Assembly (NCBI RefSeq): GCF_014652415.1
Contig: NZ_BMYT01000001.1
Location: 310,001 to 374,000 of the forward strand
Direction: 5' to 3'
From: Affinundibacterium macrobrachii
GTDB taxonomy: Bacteria > Pseudomonadota > Gammaproteobacteria > Burkholderiales > Burkholderiaceae_D
Length of the DNA stretch: 64,000 bases
Part shown: positions 30,355-39,557 of the stretch, piece by piece
How positions within the stretch are numbered: the stretch's first letter is position 1
Layout: each line of letters begins with the position of its first letter
The notes under the pieces: generated by a model
The model's input: only the letters and a program-made list of their open reading frames with translations
What the model was told of the DNA's origin: nothing
Database searches by the model: none
Made by a program: the position numbers and the translations under genes

Positions 30355-32129
30355 TACAAATCCTCCGAACCAAGCAACATTTCAGTCAGACCTTTACCGG
30401 CTTTCACCATAGGCCACACTTTTTCGTCTTGATCTGTAATGAAATTCATGAATACCAGCTTGTCTTTCATGGCGAAAGCTTCTTGCAATGCGCCGTCCAC
30501 ATCCGCTGGATTTTCAATCTTCATACCAACGTGACCATAAGCCTCAACCAGCTTAGTAAAATCAGGCAAAGAATCCATATAAGATTCAGCGTAGCGACCT
30601 GCGTAATCAATTTGCTGCCATTGACGCACCATACCGAGCGCACGGTTATTCAACAAAATAATTTTTGGCGTCAGATGATATTGCTTACATGTAGCAAGCT
30701 CTTGGATACACATTTGTATTGACGCTTCGCCAGTAATACAAGCAACTGTCGCATCTGGATTTGCCATTTGTACGCCCATCGCATACGGCAAGCCAACACC
30801 CATCGTGCCCAAGCCACCAGAGTTAATCCAGCGTTTCGGTTGATTAAACTTGTAGTATTGCGCCGCCCACATTTGATGTTGACCAACGTCGGAAGTGACA
30901 AAGGCATCGCCACGTGTCAACTCACATACCTTCTGGATTACAGATTGTGGCTTGATAATTTCTGACGAATCAGAGAATGCCAAACAATCTTGAGCACGCC
31001 ATTTATTGATCTGCTTCCACCAATCGGCTAAATATTTCGCATTTGGTTTGGCATCAGAAGCCGCCAATTGCGACAACATTTCAACCAAGACATCTTTGAC
31101 ATTACCAACGATAGGGATGTCGACTTTGACACGCTTAGATATAGATGAAGGATCGATATCAACGTGAATGATTTTGCGTGGATGCGAAGCGAAATGCTTA
31201 GGATTTCCGATCACACGATCATCGAAACGTGCACCGATCGCGATCAAAACGTCGCAATGCTGCATCGCCATATTGGCTTCATAAGTGCCATGCATACCTG
31301 GCATGCCGACGAATTTTTCATCAGTTGCACGAAAGCCACCCAGCCCCATCAGGGTATTGGTGACAGGGAAACCTAATTGATCGACTAATTTGTTTAATTC
31401 TGGTGCGGCATTTGCCAAGATCACACCACCACCGGTGTAAATCATTGGACGTTCAGCTTGCAACAGCAATTGAACCGCTTTACGAATTTGTCCTGCGTGA
31501 CCTTTATCGACGGGGCGATAGGAACGCATTTCAATTTCTTTAGGATAATGGAAAGTGGTTTTGTGATTGCTAATATCTTTAGGGATATCAATCAACACTG
31601 GACCAGGGCGTCCGGTAGTCGCAATGAAGAAGGCTTTCTTCACTGTGTCTGCCAATTCACGGACATCTTTCACCAAGAAATTATGCTTCACGCATGGACG
31701 TGTAATGCCCACAGTATCGCACTCTTGGAAAGCATCTTCGCCAATCGCATGACTAGGAACTTGCCCAGAAATAACCACCATAGGAATCGAATCCATATAG
31801 GCAGTTGCCAAACCCGTCACTGCATTCGTTACGCCGGGCCCAGAAGTTACCAAAGCGACGCCGACTTTATTTGACGAACGGGAATAAGCATCAGCAGCAT
31901 GAATTGCAGCCTGCTCGTGACGGACTAAAATATGTTGAAATTTACGCTGATTAAAAATCGCGTCATAAATGTAAAGAACAGCGCCACCCGGATAGCCGAA
32001 TACGTGCTCTACACCCTCTTCTGCAAGACACTTAACGAGAATTTCTGCGCCAGTGTACTCAGTATTGCGGTCTGAACTTTTATCAACACCGCGATCCGAT
32101 TGACGATCGGACGGTCGTTCTGAACTCAT
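30354..32129 (-). CDS. ilvI: acetolactate synthase large subunit
   Basis: This is the ThDP- and FAD-dependent catalytic subunit making acetolactate and acetohydroxybutyrate. The start was set at the ATG at 32129 (591 residues) because AAAGGAAA lies just upstream. The N-terminal domain holds the catalytic Glu in VRHEQAAIHAADAYSR, with VFGYPGGAVLYIYDA before it. The ThDP motif region is GEASIQMCIQELAT to NNRALGMVRQWQ. An unusual charged N-terminal extension of about 25 residues contains three Ser-Asp-Arg repeats. The symbol ilvB would be equally valid. Confidence 0.96.
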   Translation of the reverse strand: MSSERPSDRQSDRGVDKSSDRNTEYTGAEILVKCLAEEGVEHVFGYPGGAVLYIYDAIFNQRKFQHILVRHEQAAIHAADAYSRSSNKVGVALVTSGPGVTNAVTGLATAYMDSIPMVVISGQVPSHAIGEDAFQECDTVGITRPCVKHNFLVKDVRELADTVKKAFFIATTGRPGPVLIDIPKDISNHKTTFHYPKEIEMRSYRPVDKGHAGQIRKAVQLLLQAERPMIYTGGGVILANAAPELNKLVDQLGFPVTNTLMGLGGFRATDEKFVGMPGMHGTYEANMAMQHCDVLIAIGARFDDRVIGNPKHFASHPRKIIHVDIDPSSISKRVKVDIPIVGNVKDVLVEMLSQLAASDAKPNAKYLADWWKQINKWRAQDCLAFSDSSEIIKPQSVIQKVCELTRGDAFVTSDVGQHQMWAAQYYKFNQPKRWINSGGLGTMGVGLPYAMGVQMANPDATVACITGEASIQMCIQELATCKQYHLTPKIILLNNRALGMVRQWQQIDYAGRYAESYMDSLPDFTKLVEAYGHVGMKIENPADVDGALQEAFAMKDKLVFMNFITDQDEKVWPMVKAGKGLTEMLLGSEDL

Positions 32130-32745
32130 TTTATTTCCTTTCAAGGTCCATTGGAGATTGATCGGATGTTCTTTCCTGACGAAATTCAAATTTCAATAAC
32201 GGTCTGCTGACTTTCCTTTTTGTGCGGTCACTCTCCCCTTCTACTATCCGTTGGATAATATTCCAGGCAAAGCTTAATGGCGACTCGTGCGGTCAGGGTA
32301 AGGCTAAGAAATTACAAATTTCTCACGCTTGTGGCATGGGTTAGAACAAACTGCTACTAACAATTTACTGATAGTGACTTGTTGACAAAGGCATTGTGAG
32401 CCCGATCAAACAAGTGTTGGTGCCCCGAGATTTTGAGGCGAGGCTCTACAGTACTGCGATGCAGCAAATTGGTCAAGACTATTTAACGACTTATTTCCAA
32501 ATAAATCGGCAAATTCAGAAAAGATGAATCGTAATTCCGGCATCTAAGTAAGAAATTCAGTGAAACAGCGCGACATCGATACAGAATTTTGTTAGCATGT
32601 GCGCACTTTTAAGGTGAACAACAATTCACAATTTTTACAATCAATGTAAACCAATTTTCTTGGAAATTCGTTGATCAGTTTTAAATTGAGATTCACTTCT
32701 TTACTATTTTAGAAATTTTACGCTTTCCAAGCATCCTCCCTCTGA
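32130..32745. other. ilvI / sigma-factor divergent intergenic region
   Basis: The 616-bp gap contains no ORF that I accept. On the minus side an ilvI leader of about 310 nt follows a possible promoter. It holds a hairpin (AGAAATT/AATTTCT), a 9-bp direct repeat (GTGCGGTCA at 32222-32230 and 32287-32295), and no obvious Ile/Val/Leu-rich leader peptide or U-tailed terminator. On the plus side an inverted repeat TTTACA-5-TGTAAA (32634-32650) lies about 100 bp before the sigma-factor gene. Confidence 0.5.
32448..32476 (-). promoter_or_regulatory. candidate ilvI promoter
   Basis: On the minus strand TTGACC (32476-32471) and TACTGT (32453-32448) are 17 bp apart. The -35 is strong and the -10 weak (3/6). 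If it is used, the transcript would carry an untranslated leader of about 310 nt before ilvI. This is sequence match only. Confidence 0.35.
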
Positions 32746-33315
32746 ATGGCAACTAGCAAAGAATTATCCAATTTTCTCGAAGGCGTCGAGCGTCGGGCAT
32801 ATAAACATGCTGTGTATATGGTACGAAATGACGAGTCAGCACTCGACATCGTGCAAGATGCCATGATTAAATTATCCGAAAAATATGGCGATAAGCCCGC
32901 TGATGAATTGCCTTTGTTATTCCAAAGAATTCTTCAAAATACAATTCTTGACTTTTTTCGTCGTGAAAAAGTTCGCAATAATTGGGTAAGTCTGTTCTCA
33001 AATATCAGCACAAACAACCAAGACGATGATAATTTTGATTTACTAGAAATCCATGCGGCCGAAGAAGGTAGCGAAGCAGCAGAATCGACAGAAAAGAAGT
33101 TGGAAAGAGAACAAGTTTTAAATATTATCGACGATCAAATAAAAAAACTTCCCACGCGTCAACGAGAAGCCTTCTTGATGCGTTACTGGGAAGACATGGA
33201 TGTCGCAGAGACAGCAATTGCTATGGGCTGCTCTGAAGGAAGTGTGAAAACACACTGTTCTAGAGCGACACACGCACTAGCCGCATCACTTAAAGCAATA
33301 GGGATACATTTATGA
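32746..33315 (+). CDS. RNA polymerase sigma factor, ECF-like
   Basis: The 189-residue protein has sigma-70 region 2 at about residues 10-75 (YKHAVYMVRNDESALDIVQDAM) and region 4 at about 125-185. The region 4 helix-turn-helix is MDVAETAIAMGCSEGSVKTH. An acidic linker with many Glu residues lies between them (about 90-120). Region 3 is missing, as in ECF sigma factors. It overlaps the downstream membrane protein gene by 4 bp (ATGA), which in ECF systems is typical of an anti-sigma factor pair. The stimulus and regulon are unknown. Confidence 0.88.
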   Translation: MATSKELSNFLEGVERRAYKHAVYMVRNDESALDIVQDAMIKLSEKYGDKPADELPLLFQRILQNTILDFFRREKVRNNWVSLFSNISTNNQDDDNFDLLEIHAAEEGSEAAESTEKKLEREQVLNIIDDQIKKLPTRQREAFLMRYWEDMDVAETAIAMGCSEGSVKTHCSRATHALAASLKAIGIHL

Positions 33316-33743
33316 CTTACGCAAAAGAAAAAGAGGAAATTGACTTCGCCTACAAAGTGCGTCGTGCAATGACGGAATCAAGCGAAAACTTGCCGGAAGC
33401 CACTCTCGATCGATTGGCCGCAGCTCGTCAATTAGCGTTGTCACGTCAAAAGCAAGCTGAACCAAGCCGAGCACTCGCTTTTGGCGGTATTTTGGCAGGC
33501 AATAGCGGGCAGTCCATATCGCAAAAAAGCTGGGTAAAGAAAATGTGGATAGCATTACCTCTCTTAGCTTTGATGATAGGCTTATATGGAATTTACGAAT
33601 ACGAACAAGAACAACAAATTAACGATCTCGCGGAGATAGACGCAGCTGTTTTAGTTGACGAATTACCACCTGATGCTTATTTAGATGGCGGTTTTAATGC
33701 TTATTTAAACAAAGAAACACCACCAGTAAAAACAGAGGAATAA
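33312..33743 (+). CDS. DUF3619-like single-pass membrane protein
   Basis: This is a 143-residue protein with an N-terminal cytoplasmic helical region (about 1-75), one transmembrane segment (WIALPLLALMIGLYGIY, about 77-95) and a short acidic outside tail. It matches the DUF3619 family of Burkholderiales, which is always placed after this sigma factor as far as I recall. Size, topology and the ATGA overlap with the sigma gene resemble anti-sigma factors, but no ZAS (HxxxCxxC) zinc motif is present. An anti-sigma role is therefore inference only. Confidence 0.75.
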   Translation: MTYAKEKEEIDFAYKVRRAMTESSENLPEATLDRLAAARQLALSRQKQAEPSRALAFGGILAGNSGQSISQKSWVKKMWIALPLLALMIGLYGIYEYEQEQQINDLAEIDAAVLVDELPPDAYLDGGFNAYLNKETPPVKTEE

Positions 33744-33745
33744 GA

Positions 33746-34366
33746 GTGCAAATTACGAGTCTTTTGCTCCAAACAAGTTTCCCTAGCTTAGTATTTTTAT
33801 TGACTGTTGGTTTATCGGCCAATGCTGTTGCACGTACGCCAATGCAAGCACCTGCTAGTGCAACAAGCATTAGCTCTTCCGCGGTTCCGACCAAAACAAA
33901 CCAAAGTATAGTCACAACAAAGACCAGTTGGAAACAACTGCGGCCCGATGAGCAAAGCGCATTGGCACCGCTAGCCAATGAATGGGATCAAATGGACGCC
34001 ACGCGCCAAAAAAAATGGCTCGCGGTTGCGCACAAATATTCCAACATGAAACCCGAAGAACAACAAAGAGTTCAGGAACGGATTCGCACTTGGGTAAAAT
34101 TAACACCTGAGCAAAGGATGTCAGTTAGAGAAAACTTTGCCAATACTGCCAAGAAATCGCCAGAACAAAAATCAGCGCAATGGCAACAGTATCAACAGTT
34201 GAGTGAAGAAGAAAAAGCGAAGCTGGCGCAACAAGCAAAATCCAAGAAAACCATTACAACAATACAACCCGAATCGAAAAAAACAAGTCCTGTGCTGGCA
34301 CCAATAAAAAAGGTGCCTCCAGCAAAACCGGCTGATAGCACTGCATCGCAAGCGAATATCAAATAA
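33746..34366 (+). CDS. DUF3106-like exported protein
   Basis: The 206-residue protein starts at a GTG (33746) with GAGGA seven bases upstream. A signal peptide (about 1-28, SLVFLLTVGLSANAVA) precedes a region rich in short helical motifs. These include LAPLANEWDQMDATRQKKW, LTPEQRMSVRENF and LSEEEKAKLAQQ, the repeated 'xPEQR' style of DUF3106. The C-terminus is Lys/Pro-rich and probably disordered. It is probably periplasmic. The motifs recall CpxP/zraP-like LTxxQ proteins, which sense envelope stress, but that comparison is loose. Confidence 0.75.
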   Translation: MQITSLLLQTSFPSLVFLLTVGLSANAVARTPMQAPASATSISSSAVPTKTNQSIVTTKTSWKQLRPDEQSALAPLANEWDQMDATRQKKWLAVAHKYSNMKPEEQQRVQERIRTWVKLTPEQRMSVRENFANTAKKSPEQKSAQWQQYQQLSEEEKAKLAQQAKSKKTITTIQPESKKTSPVLAPIKKVPPAKPADSTASQANIK

Positions 34367-34409
34367 AATAACGGTCAATACAAAGAACCATCGACTAAGT
34401 TAGTTATTC

Positions 34410-34964
34410 ATGAATCATTCGCCAGCAAGTAAAAATACACCAACAGCACAAATCAACAGCACACCAAGTTTAAAGCGCCGCCTAGTATGTATGATCATAT
34501 ACGAGGCAGCGTTGGTATTTGGTGTGATTTTTTTTGCTAGTTTTATCTTTGATGTAACAACGCAAAGCAAGAGCGCCTTAAGCCTAAGACTGGCAAGAGA
34601 AGTTTTTCTGTTCGTTGTGATTGGTTCTTATTTTGTGTTTTTTTGGCGTCGTGGCGGTCAAACGCTCGCCATGCAAACTTGGCGCATTAAATTAGTCAAC
34701 GATGACTTTTCTCGCATCCCATTAACCAAAGCGATCGTGCGATATTGCTTAGCTTGGCTGTGGTTCTTACCTGGACTTATTGTCGCCTATCAACTTAACC
34801 TAAAAAATGCACAATTAGCGATTCCCGTCGTGATCGGCTTTTGCTGCTGGGCGGCGACCGCTCTATTCATTAAGGATGGACAGTTTTTGCATGACAAACT
34901 GGCAAAAACACGCTTGATTGAAATCCCAAAACCAGAAAAGAAACTTGAATCAGATCAAATTTGA
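34410..34964 (+). CDS. RDD-family membrane protein
   Basis: The 184-residue inner-membrane protein has about four hydrophobic segments. The RDD domain spans roughly residues 25-165, with the typical LKRRLVCMIIYEAALVFGV start (the Arg and aromatic positions of the RDD signature) and the GGQTLAMQTWRIKLV motif. The function of the family is not established; some members are linked to ion or sodium transport. It follows the DUF3106-like gene by 43 bp and is probably the fourth gene of the sigma-factor operon. Confidence 0.85.
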   Translation: MNHSPASKNTPTAQINSTPSLKRRLVCMIIYEAALVFGVIFFASFIFDVTTQSKSALSLRLAREVFLFVVIGSYFVFFWRRGGQTLAMQTWRIKLVNDDFSRIPLTKAIVRYCLAWLWFLPGLIVAYQLNLKNAQLAIPVVIGFCCWAATALFIKDGQFLHDKLAKTRLIEIPKPEKKLESDQI

Positions 34965-35077
34965 TTTTGCTTAATTGCATTTCTGCGCCGTTAAATTTGG
35001 GGTAATGCTTGATTCAATGATATTCTATTGCCAAATGATCGCTACTTGCGATTAGACAAGATCAATAGGCATTCGAC

Positions 35078-35752
35078 ATGCAAAACAAAACACCAAGACG
35101 AACGCGAGACCGTATTTTAGATTTATCACTAAAGCTATTTAATGACTTTGGTGAACCTAACATCACAACCACGATTATTGCCGAAGAGATGAGCATTTCT
35201 CCAGGCAATCTTTATTATCACTTCAGAAATAAAGAAGATATTGTAAATTCCTTATTCGTTCAATTTGAAGAAGAGATTAATAAGAAGCTCGCCTTCCCAG
35301 AAGGCCGAAAAGCCAATATTCAAGATATTTGGATCTATCTTCACCTTACCTTTGAATTAATTTGGCGCTATCGTTTTTTCTATCGCGACCTCAATGACTT
35401 GCTAACACGCAATAGAAAGCTTGAGCTCACCTTTAAACAAATTCTAAATCATAAAATTAAAGTCGCTACTGAACTCTGTTTGGGTTTACGCGCTGATGGT
35501 GAATTCGAGGCTGACGATATTACAGTCGATGCATTAGCGACAAATATGGTCGTCGTCGCAACTTACTGGCTCTCTTATGAATATGTCCGTAATCCACGTA
35601 AATATACGGAATTACAAACAATGTCAGAATCGTTGGCGCGTGGCTGCTATCAAGTTATCGTGCAAATTAGCCCTTATTTGCGGGGAAATACAAAAGAGGT
35701 CTTTGAAAAGCTGTCTCAAGACTATTTACTCAAAATTAAGCGTGAAGCCTAA
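35078..35752 (+). CDS. TetR/AcrR-family transcriptional regulator
   Basis: The 224-residue regulator has the TetR N-terminal helix-turn-helix at about residues 8-55 (TRDRILDLSLKLFNDFGEPN, then MSISPGNLYYHFRNKEDIV). The C-terminal ligand domain (about 80-220, WIYLHLTFELIWRYRFFYRD) resembles the PF13972 type common in Gram-negative regulators near fatty-acid or membrane genes. It is followed 9 bp later by the LOG-family gene, so the two are likely co-transcribed. The ligand and targets cannot be read from the sequence. Confidence 0.9.
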   Translation: MQNKTPRRTRDRILDLSLKLFNDFGEPNITTTIIAEEMSISPGNLYYHFRNKEDIVNSLFVQFEEEINKKLAFPEGRKANIQDIWIYLHLTFELIWRYRFFYRDLNDLLTRNRKLELTFKQILNHKIKVATELCLGLRADGEFEADDITVDALATNMVVVATYWLSYEYVRNPRKYTELQTMSESLARGCYQVIVQISPYLRGNTKEVFEKLSQDYLLKIKREA

Positions 35753-35761
35753 TTCATTTAT

Positions 35762-36334
35762 ATGAAATCAGTTTGTGTCTACTGCGGCTCAGCGAGTGGA
35801 AATTCGCCTGCCTTTCAACAAGCAGCCCTGTCTCTCGCTAAGCAACTTGTTGCGAAAAATTTAGAGTTAGTCTATGGCGGTGGAGATGTGGGACTAATGA
35901 AAGTCATCGCTGACGAAGTAATGCGGCTTGGCGGTCATGTTACCGGCGTTATTCCACAAGCTTTATTGGACCGAGAAGTTGGTCATACTCAGCTGAATAA
36001 ACTCCATGTTGTTGCCAACATGCACGAACGCAAAGCCATGATGGCTCAGCTTTCGGATGGTTTTATCGCACTTCCAGGTGGAATAGGTACGCTTGAAGAA
36101 CTTTTTGAGATGTTCACTTGGTTGCAACTTGGCTTTCATCACAAGCCTTTAGGTTTGCTAAATGCTGATGGATTTTATGACCACCTTCTACAATTTTTGG
36201 AACATGCGGTTTTTTCGGGCTTCTTGAAACCTGAACACAACGCATTGCTTATTAAAGAAACAGATCCTTCGCTACTACTCAACCGTATGCAGCATTTTAA
36301 AGACGCAATCAATGCAAAATCTACGCTTGGTTAA
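35762..36334 (+). CDS. LOG-family (TIGR00730) Rossmann-fold protein
   Basis: The 190-residue protein matches the LOG family, annotated as cytokinin riboside 5'-monophosphate phosphoribohydrolases; bacterial members are better regarded as nucleotide monophosphate nucleosidases. The signature PGGIGTLEELFEMFTW and the upstream catalytic Arg/Lys of HERKAMM are intact, as is the Rossmann start CVYCGSASG. The length is normal. It follows the TetR gene by 9 bp. Confidence 0.9.
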   Translation: MKSVCVYCGSASGNSPAFQQAALSLAKQLVAKNLELVYGGGDVGLMKVIADEVMRLGGHVTGVIPQALLDREVGHTQLNKLHVVANMHERKAMMAQLSDGFIALPGGIGTLEELFEMFTWLQLGFHHKPLGLLNADGFYDHLLQFLEHAVFSGFLKPEHNALLIKETDPSLLLNRMQHFKDAINAKSTLG

Positions 36335-36509
36335 CCTGCTGGGCAGCAAATTCGTCAAACTCAATTACGATTCCAACATTTCCAATGAATATGTACTCTA
36401 ATCAAGGGTAAATTTGTGATTACAAGGTAAAATACGAAAATTGCGCTGAATATGCCAAAACAAAGCAATTTTAAGCGCGTCACTTCCATTTTCTTTCGAT
36501 TGAAACTCC

Positions 36510-36719
36510 ATGAAATTCTCTAAACAATTTTCTCTTTATCAATCCGAAGCCACACAGTTCATCAATGGCTTAAAAGAAGCAAATCCACACTTAGAGCAAG
36601 GGCAGCGCGATGGTCGCGCCTTATTGTGGGACAAAGCACCAGTTGATTTAGATAATCAACGACGCATCGCGGAAGCTCGCGTCAAACAGCAAGCTTATGT
36701 TTATCAAAACAAAAACTAA
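36510..36719 (+). CDS. DUF3460-like small protein
   Basis: This 69-residue protein has no signal peptide or membrane segment. The sequence (YQSEATQFINGLKEANPHLE, then DGRALLWDKAPVDLD) matches my recollection of DUF3460, a small family of unknown function in Burkholderiales commonly found just upstream of scpA. It ends 56 bp before scpA, and the same order in related genomes supports it being a real gene. Confidence 0.8.
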   Translation: MKFSKQFSLYQSEATQFINGLKEANPHLEQGQRDGRALLWDKAPVDLDNQRRIAEARVKQQAYVYQNKN

Positions 36720-36775
36720 GCAAAATTGAAGCTGATAAATCACTTTTAATCGCTCAGCTTCAATTCCTCAGACGC

Positions 36776-37630
36776 ATGTCTACACAAAGTCTACCGGCCA
36801 CAGAACTCCCAATTATTGGCGCAAGCGACAGCACTCCTGATGTTGTTGATGGCTTGGCATTTGCTAAATTGTATGGCGAACCGCTGTTTAAATTGCCAAA
36901 TGATTTATATATACCACCGGATGCTTTAGAAATATTTTTAGAAGCATTTGAAGGTCCATTAGATTTGCTGCTGTATTTGATCCGCAAACAGAATTTCAAC
37001 ATTCTGGACATTCCGATGGCGCAGGTAACACAGCAATACTTGCAATACGTCGATCAAATCCGCAAACACAATCTCGAACTGGCTGCAGAATATTTGTTGA
37101 TGGCAGCTATGCTGATAGAGATTAAGTCTCGCATGTTGGTGCCGAGCAATAAAACGCAAGACGGCGAAGAAGCTGACGATCCCCGTGCTGCATTAGTACG
37201 CCGATTGCTCGAATATGAGCAAATGAAGTTAGCAGCTTATGATCTGAATGCACTCCCACAGCTTGGTCGAGATTTCCTGCACGCGCAGGTCTACATTGAA
37301 CAAAACACCGTCTTACACTGGCCCGAAGTGCGCGTTGCAGATCTTCAGCAAGCTTGGGCGGAAGTTCTCGGTCGAGCAAAACTAGTCGCGCATCACAAGA
37401 TCAGCCGCGAAGAATTATCGGTTCGCGAGCACATGAGCAGCATTTTAAGGCGCTTACAATCAAGTAAGTTTGTTGAATTTGCTGATTTATTTGATCCCAG
37501 CCGTGGTGCACCCGTGGTGGTGGTTAATTTCGTTGCCTTACTCGAACTCGCTAAAGAAACCCTAATTGAAATTACGCAAGCCGAGGCTTATGCCCCAATC
37601 TATGTAAGGCTTGCATACGCACCTGCGTAA
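36776..37630 (+). CDS. scpA: segregation and condensation protein A
   Basis: ScpA is the kleisin subunit of the bacterial condensin SMC-ScpAB. The 284-residue protein shows the family core FEGPLDLLLYLIRKQNFNILDIPMAQ (residues 60 onward; first 20 only as guide) with the acidic and Leu-rich N-terminal helical domain. DLFDPSRGAPVVVVNFVALLEL forms part of the C-terminal winged helix. An N-terminal extension of about 50 residues is longer than in Bacillus but usual in Burkholderiales. scpB is not adjacent. Confidence 0.93.
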   Translation: MSTQSLPATELPIIGASDSTPDVVDGLAFAKLYGEPLFKLPNDLYIPPDALEIFLEAFEGPLDLLLYLIRKQNFNILDIPMAQVTQQYLQYVDQIRKHNLELAAEYLLMAAMLIEIKSRMLVPSNKTQDGEEADDPRAALVRRLLEYEQMKLAAYDLNALPQLGRDFLHAQVYIEQNTVLHWPEVRVADLQQAWAEVLGRAKLVAHHKISREELSVREHMSSILRRLQSSKFVEFADLFDPSRGAPVVVVNFVALLELAKETLIEITQAEAYAPIYVRLAYAPA

Positions 37631-37644
37631 GCCACCCCCCATGA

Positions 37645-38511
<867 letters not shown>

Positions 38512-38531
38512 CTCCGCCCTACTTGTACGCT

Positions 38532-39443
38532 ATGCATCAACTTCGCTCCCTATTTCGGCATTTGCTCAGCTCGATTTTCTTATCTAGCCTTGGTTACTTG
38601 ACTTGCTTGCCAGCGCAAGCGCAAATTACAGTAAAAGATGACGCGCAAAGAAAAGTCAGCATAGAAAAACCTGCAGCACGTATTATTAGTCTTGCTCCAC
38701 ATGTGACGGAACTTGTATTTGCTGCGGGCGCTGGTCAGTATTTAGTCGGCGTTAGTGAATATAGTGACTATCCTGAACAAGCTAAACATATTCAATCCAT
38801 AGGAAATATTTTCGCACTTGATTTAGAGAGATTGCTCGCACTCAAACCAGATTTGGTGATTATTTGGGGAACCGGCAATGCAAAACAACTAGCAAATAAA
38901 CTGCGAGACAATAAAGTTACAGTGTATGAGAGTGAGCCACGTAATTACGAAGACATAGCCAACTCAATCGAAAAAATCGCACAATTAAGCAAGACGGAGA
39001 AAATTGGATTTGAGAACGCGAAACAGTTTCGTGTTCGTCTAGAGCGTTTGCGCAACACCTATCAGCTAAAGAACAATGAGAAACCAATCACGGTTTTTCA
39101 TCAAATGGTGAAGAGTCCGCTGATGACGACGAATCGAGAACACTTCATCTCAAAGATGATTGAATTATGCGGCGGCAAGAATGTTTTTGCAGATTTAAAG
39201 GAAATCAGTGCAAGCATTAGTTTAGAAGCCCTGCTTGCTGCCAATCCTGAGTTCATTTTTAGTAGCGGTCAAGACAACTCAAAACTACTTCAAGACTGGA
39301 AAAGTTTTCCCAATCTAACGGCTGTCAAAAAACAGAATTTATTCAGCATTCCTGGAGATTGGCTGCATCGCTCAGGTCCGCGCGTCCTTGATGCGACCGA
39401 ACTGCTTTGCAAAAACATCAGTGAGGCAAAAAAGAAAATCTGA
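38532..39443 (+). CDS. BtuF-like periplasmic binding protein (cobalamin/helical-backbone type)
   Basis: The precursor has 303 residues from the ATG at 38532; an in-frame TTG at 38523 is an alternative. A signal peptide (about 1-31, ending AQAQ) precedes a class III substrate-binding domain. Family features include RIISLAPHVTELVFAAGAGQYLVGVSEYSDYPEQA, with the E/D-type docking residues, and LLAANPEFIFSS. This matches the BtuF/FhuD class for cobalamin or siderophore uptake; BtuF is the closest type. No BtuC or BtuD gene is nearby. The stop lies inside a hairpin (39438-39461). Confidence 0.82.
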   Translation: MHQLRSLFRHLLSSIFLSSLGYLTCLPAQAQITVKDDAQRKVSIEKPAARIISLAPHVTELVFAAGAGQYLVGVSEYSDYPEQAKHIQSIGNIFALDLERLLALKPDLVIIWGTGNAKQLANKLRDNKVTVYESEPRNYEDIANSIEKIAQLSKTEKIGFENAKQFRVRLERLRNTYQLKNNEKPITVFHQMVKSPLMTTNREHFISKMIELCGGKNVFADLKEISASISLEALLAANPEFIFSSGQDNSKLLQDWKSFPNLTAVKKQNLFSIPGDWLHRSGPRVLDATELLCKNISEAKKKI

Positions 39444-39461
39444 GATTTTTCAATCTCAGAT
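39438..39461. terminator. hairpin at the end of the BtuF-like gene
   Basis: A perfect 10-bp inverted repeat (ATCTGAGATT-TTTC-AATCTCAGAT) includes the stop codon. It lies between convergent genes and could terminate or stabilise the transcript. It has no strong U-run, so the terminator call is tentative. Confidence 0.5.
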
Positions 39462-39557
39462 CATACATACTTAAAGTATCAGCCTAGGTATAAGCCTCAT
39501 TATTCGACGATTATCCTAATCAGACTAAAGTCGCCCTAAACCAGTCGACTTCTATAT

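Noticed and set aside
32341..32400. Short minus-strand ORF (ATG CCT TTG TCA...) as an ilv leader peptide
   Set aside because: It has ten codons with no run of Ile, Val or Leu and no U-tailed terminator after it.
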